Positions 60,733 through 64,000 of a stretch of 64,000 nucleotides of DNA are shown piece by piece. The position numbers and the translations under genes were made by a program. Source of the stretch: Mucilaginibacter sp. UR6-11 (GTDB taxonomy: Bacteria > Bacteroidota > Bacteroidia > Sphingobacteriales > Sphingobacteriaceae); assembly GCF_020880695.1 (NCBI RefSeq), contig NZ_JAJIWO010000002.1, positions 558,432-622,431 of the forward strand. Reading direction: 5' to 3'. Position 1 is the first letter of the stretch. Each line of letters opens with the position of its first letter. The notes under the pieces were generated by a model that was not told the DNA's origin, did not search any database, and worked only from the letters and a program-made list of their open reading frames with translations.

Positions 60733-62592
60733 ATGAAAAATTTTAAAGCCAAATTATTTGGTGTATCGCTTTTTGTATTGACTTTGGCTGCATCCTGCAA
60801 CCACGATTTCAATAAAGTTGTACCGACTTCCCCTCCTAATACAGGAGCTGTGTATAAGACACCAAAAGTACTTTATATCATTGCAGATGGCGCAAGGGGA
60901 GTTTCAGTAAGAGATGCGGATATTCCTACTCTTAAATCACTTATACCAAATGCTATCTATACCTGGAATTCATTATCAGATGCAACTGTTAATACGGATG
61001 CAACTAACTGGGCTGATATGATTACTGGAGTTAAGAAGGAAAAGCATAACGTTTTAACTGAGGATTTTGCCGGTAATAGCCTGGCTACTTACCCTGCGAT
61101 ATTTCAAAGGATTAAATCTATCAGGCCGACCATGCGTATCGCTTCTTTTTCTGCTTCAAGTGCATTCAAAGCTAATTTAACAGGTGGTACTGATGTTTCA
61201 GAAACTTTTACAAGTGATGATGCAGTTAAAACCAGAATGGTTGATTTCTTAAAAGCTGACACTGCTTCTTTAGTAGTTGGTGAATTTGCCGGCATTGAAG
61301 CCGCTGGAAAAGCTTCAGGATTTGACAATTCATTTCCTGCTTATAAAGCTGCAATTAATACCTTTGACACGCAGTTAGGCGCTATACTTGCATCGATAAA
61401 ATCAAGGGCCAATTATGCCAATGAAAACTGGATGATTATAGTAAGTTCTAACAAAGGCGGTCCTGCCACATTGCTTCCTAGTCAGGATGACAAGACAGTA
61501 TTCAGCAATACAAGCGCTAACACGTTTACTATTATTTATAACTCCGGTTTTAATCCGACTTTTATCGGCAAGCCGTTTGTAGGTAATTCCTATACAGGAA
61601 ATTCAGTGAGATTCCTGGGATATCCTGAACGTGGTGTCGGGCAAGTTAGTAAACAGTTGTCTCCTGCTTTTAATTTTGGAGATACTTCTGGTTTCACGAT
61701 TTCTGTTAAAGTTAAGAAGCATAAAAACCCTGTTACTACTTCAAGAGGTGATTATTATTACAATTGGCCCGGGTTTATGGGTAAGCGTGGTGCTGATGCT
61801 CAAAATACACCAACCACAGGTTGGGGTAATGATGGGGCGTCTGGTCCTGGATGGGATTTCTGTTTAATCCAAAATACTTGGAGGTTCTTCCTTGCCGGTA
61901 AAAATGGTTATAAAGGTGGTTCAGAAATTCTTGGTCTTAATTTTAGCGGGGATACATGGCATGATTTAACAGCAGTTATCGAGAGAAAACCTGACGGACA
62001 TAAATATGTAAGAGTATATACAGACGGCGTAATGGGTATTACCAGCAGAGGCGGCGGCTCATTAGCAAACCCTTTGACAACGGCTTATGATTTAGCGGGG
62101 GATGGTGCCGCTAATGGAACCGATGTTAATCTTGATAATAATTCTGTATTACGTGTGGGATATACCCCAGGCGAAATGGATGGCGGTACCGGCGGAGCCA
62201 CGTTTGGTAAAATAGACGTTGAACTTAAAGAATTAAAAATCTTTAAAATAGCTATCCCTGATGCTGCTGTTAAGCAATATGCTTGCGATCAAACCATAGA
62301 CAGAAGCCATCCATATTATCCTTATTTGATTGGCTATTGGCCGATGGACGAGGGTACTGGTACTGTATTAAATGATAAAGGCCCTGTTGCAGCTAACATG
62401 ACGCTTAGCCAAAGTTCTGCAAATGGTTACTCATGGCAGTCATTTCAGGATTTAATTTGTTCGCCGGCAGCTACTAATCTGGCTTTATTGGTGCCTAAAA
62501 ATGCTGACATACCTACGCAGATATTGAGCTGGTTTAACATTGCACGCCAGGCTGCCTGGAACTTAGACGGCAAAGTTTGGGTTGCAAACTAA
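60733..62592 (+). CDS. Phosphodiesterase-fold lipoprotein with LamG-like C-terminus (DUF4983-like)
   Basis: A 619-residue lipoprotein with lipobox LAASC (Cys22). Residues about 45-270 have the alkaline phosphatase/phosphodiesterase layout: LYIIADGARG, then DATNWADMITG with the possible nucleophile threonine, and WMIIVSSNKGG. The last motif lacks the Asp-His of the usual SDHG site (Ser239-Asn240-Lys241 here), so activity is doubtful. Residues about 310-560 are a LamG/concanavalin-like jellyroll (GDTWHDLTAVIERKPDG; LIGYWPMDEGTGTVLND). A possible -7 box TACATTTG is at 60643-60650 in the 118-base gap upstream, and TGCACTAGTGCA at 60679-60690 is a perfect palindrome. Confidence 0.78.
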   Translation: MKNFKAKLFGVSLFVLTLAASCNHDFNKVVPTSPPNTGAVYKTPKVLYIIADGARGVSVRDADIPTLKSLIPNAIYTWNSLSDATVNTDATNWADMITGVKKEKHNVLTEDFAGNSLATYPAIFQRIKSIRPTMRIASFSASSAFKANLTGGTDVSETFTSDDAVKTRMVDFLKADTASLVVGEFAGIEAAGKASGFDNSFPAYKAAINTFDTQLGAILASIKSRANYANENWMIIVSSNKGGPATLLPSQDDKTVFSNTSANTFTIIYNSGFNPTFIGKPFVGNSYTGNSVRFLGYPERGVGQVSKQLSPAFNFGDTSGFTISVKVKKHKNPVTTSRGDYYYNWPGFMGKRGADAQNTPTTGWGNDGASGPGWDFCLIQNTWRFFLAGKNGYKGGSEILGLNFSGDTWHDLTAVIERKPDGHKYVRVYTDGVMGITSRGGGSLANPLTTAYDLAGDGAANGTDVNLDNNSVLRVGYTPGEMDGGTGGATFGKIDVELKELKIFKIAIPDAAVKQYACDQTIDRSHPYYPYLIGYWPMDEGTGTVLNDKGPVAANMTLSQSSANGYSWQSFQDLICSPAATNLALLVPKNADIPTQILSWFNIARQAAWNLDGKVWVAN

Positions 62593-62664
62593 CAAAATGA
62601 TTTTACAGGTCAGAGGCTGTTTACAGCTTCTGACTTATTAACATAATATTAAATTTCAAAAGAA

Positions 62665-64000
62665 ATGAAAAAAATATTTACCCATTTGCAATTAGGCCTT
62701 ATAGGGTTAGTTGCGATTTTAGCCTCATCATGCCAGCATGAGAAGCTTAGCGAAGTGATTGTTCCACAATCGTTTACACCAGTTAGTGCTTCGCTGGTTA
62801 CAAAAACCGAAGTTGGCGCGGGAAGCAACTTTACGCTTACCGGGGCTGATTTAACTGTGCCTGCTACTATCAATTTTTCAGGACCGACAAGCAGCGCATT
62901 TACAATCAACTTATCTACTAATATAGATACAGTTGCCAGTTTGATAACAGCTGGTACATTACCTGCCGGAACAGTAGCATTTTCATCTGGTTCTGCAGCT
63001 GTACTTCCACAGATAAATGTACCTGCAGGTGTTACATCTGTTAGCTTTAACATTGTCGTTAGCCGCTCAAGCATGGAACTTGCTTATGGTAAAAATTTGG
63101 CCGCTGCAATTAAAATTTCTGCCCCTACAAAAGGCAATACAATTGCATCCGGAAAATCAGCTATGATTTTTGTTGTTAAAACTACTGACGTATTAACTGC
63201 AGCTTCTATCCATGAAATTTCATTTGGTTCGGCAACTAAGGTTTATGATGTTTCTGCAAACCCTTCAAGCTATGTTACAGGCTCACTAAGTCTTACCGTT
63301 AGTATCCCTGTTGTTTTGCAAGGCGATCCGGGAGCAGAATTTACTGTGGATGTGGTTTCATCACCAGACAGTGTTACTAAATACATTAACGCAGGAACGT
63401 TACCTAATGCGGCACTTTATCCGGATGCTAATTTTTCTATAGGCACCCCTACGGTTAAAATATTGGCAGGTACCAATAGCGCGTTAGTAACATTTACAAC
63501 AAAAATTGCTACATTATTAGCATTACAGCCTTCACCGGGGGCGCCAACTGTAAATTTACCAACGATTGCGCTTACGCTTAAAAATCCTAGCAAATATCAA
63601 ATTTCCAAGACTAAAGTTACTACCCTGTTCGTGACTTTGAATCCTAACACATTTAGACCTTATTACGGTACGCCATTTTTAGTTAAAGGAGATATAGGTG
63701 CTGTTTCTGATCCAATTTACGGCGCTTATTATGATTTTGGTGGCGAAGGTATTGCTTATCATGACGACAATAACAAAGATGGTGACGGAAGCTGGAGAGC
63801 TCCTGATTATGTTGACACAAATCCGGATTATACACCGAGATCTGTTATAGGCTGGACCTCAAATAACGAATGGTTAACTTATAGCATATTCGTTCAACAA
63901 GCAGGCACCTACCAAATGAATACAATGTTAGGTTCGCCTGGAGATGGCAATACATATTCTGTTTATATTGATAACGTTCTTATTAATTCTAAACTACCTG
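62665..64000 (+). CDS. CBM6-like surface lipoprotein (partial, runs off the window end)
   Basis: ATG 62665 opens a frame with no stop to the end of the window (445 codons). Lipobox ASSC gives Cys23. The middle has two related beta-sandwich segments, around LITAGTLPAGTVAF (about residue 95) and YINAGTLPNAALYPDANF (about 245), each ending in a V-[ST]-F-type strand, so probably Ig-like repeats. From about residue 350 a CBM6/CBM35-type module begins: GAYYDFGGEGIAYHDD, VIGWTSNNEWLTYSIFVQQAGTYQM. It should bind polysaccharide at the surface and is the last gene seen of the operon. Downstream glycoside hydrolases are expected but lie outside the window. Confidence 0.85.
   Translation, partial: MKKIFTHLQLGLIGLVAILASSCQHEKLSEVIVPQSFTPVSASLVTKTEVGAGSNFTLTGADLTVPATINFSGPTSSAFTINLSTNIDTVASLITAGTLPAGTVAFSSGSAAVLPQINVPAGVTSVSFNIVVSRSSMELAYGKNLAAAIKISAPTKGNTIASGKSAMIFVVKTTDVLTAASIHEISFGSATKVYDVSANPSSYVTGSLSLTVSIPVVLQGDPGAEFTVDVVSSPDSVTKYINAGTLPNAALYPDANFSIGTPTVKILAGTNSALVTFTTKIATLLALQPSPGAPTVNLPTIALTLKNPSKYQISKTKVTTLFVTLNPNTFRPYYGTPFLVKGDIGAVSDPIYGAYYDFGGEGIAYHDDNNKDGDGSWRAPDYVDTNPDYTPRSVIGWTSNNEWLTYSIFVQQAGTYQMNTMLGSPGDGNTYSVYIDNVLINSKLP

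Overview
The window looks like chromosomal DNA of a Bacteroidota species, most likely a soil or plant-associated Sphingobacteriaceae such as Mucilaginibacter or Pedobacter (genus is an inference). The pointers are two SusC/SusD pairs, many short Bacteroidota-type lipoprotein signals, TAnnTTTG promoter boxes, a complete ebo cluster, and fasciclin-type lipoproteins in a polysaccharide-utilisation operon. No tRNA, rRNA, transposase, integrase or CRISPR array was seen.

Layout. (1) 1-8010: a TMEM220-like membrane protein and the six-gene ebo cluster eboA-F. The cluster is broken up by a ~600 bp imperfect inverted repeat between eboC and eboD and by a triple-hairpin element between eboD and eboE; a REP-like palindrome follows eboF. 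(2) 8330-11277: a DoxX-like membrane protein, an intergenic region packed with GTGATCC heptamers, and a secreted GH31 glycosidase. (3) 11388-40096: a 24-gene surface polysaccharide locus, visibly AT-richer than the ebo region and all on the + strand. It encodes Wza-like export, a Wzc-like tyrosine autokinase, a Wzx flippase, an EpsG/Wzy-like polymerase, a PglC-like initiating transferase, at least eight other glycosyltransferases, and nucleotide-sugar genes (TviB-like dehydrogenase, CapI-like epimerase, WecB, PglF/PglE/PglD). Inside it sits a small fatty-acid-synthase-like cassette: GNAT, ketoacyl synthase III, acyl carrier protein, second ketoacyl synthase III, ketoreductase. (4) 40438-45347: a Tat-type GH125 alpha-mannosidase, a frameshifted P-loop gene, and a minus-strand MG2/TonB-plug protein, with strong terminator hairpins between. 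(5) 46212-64000: one long + strand operon of outer-membrane proteins holding two SusC/SusD pairs, each followed by a fasciclin lipoprotein and a DUF-type lipoprotein, then a phosphodiesterase-fold/LamG protein and a CBM6-like protein cut by the window end.

How they work together. In the polysaccharide locus, PglF and PglE should make a UDP-4-amino-4,6-dideoxy-GlcNAc whose 4-amino group can be acylated. PglD would add acetyl. The KAS III/ACP/ketoreductase cassette plus GNAT could instead add a short hydroxyacyl chain; two condensing enzymes with one reductase and no dehydratase suit a dihydroxylated C6 chain. PglC loads the first sugar on undecaprenyl phosphate, the transferases extend it, Wzx flips it, Wzy polymerises it, and Wza/Wzc export it. 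The acylation cassette is the strongest candidate for something not fully described. All functions are read from sequence motifs and family memory; no database search was run.
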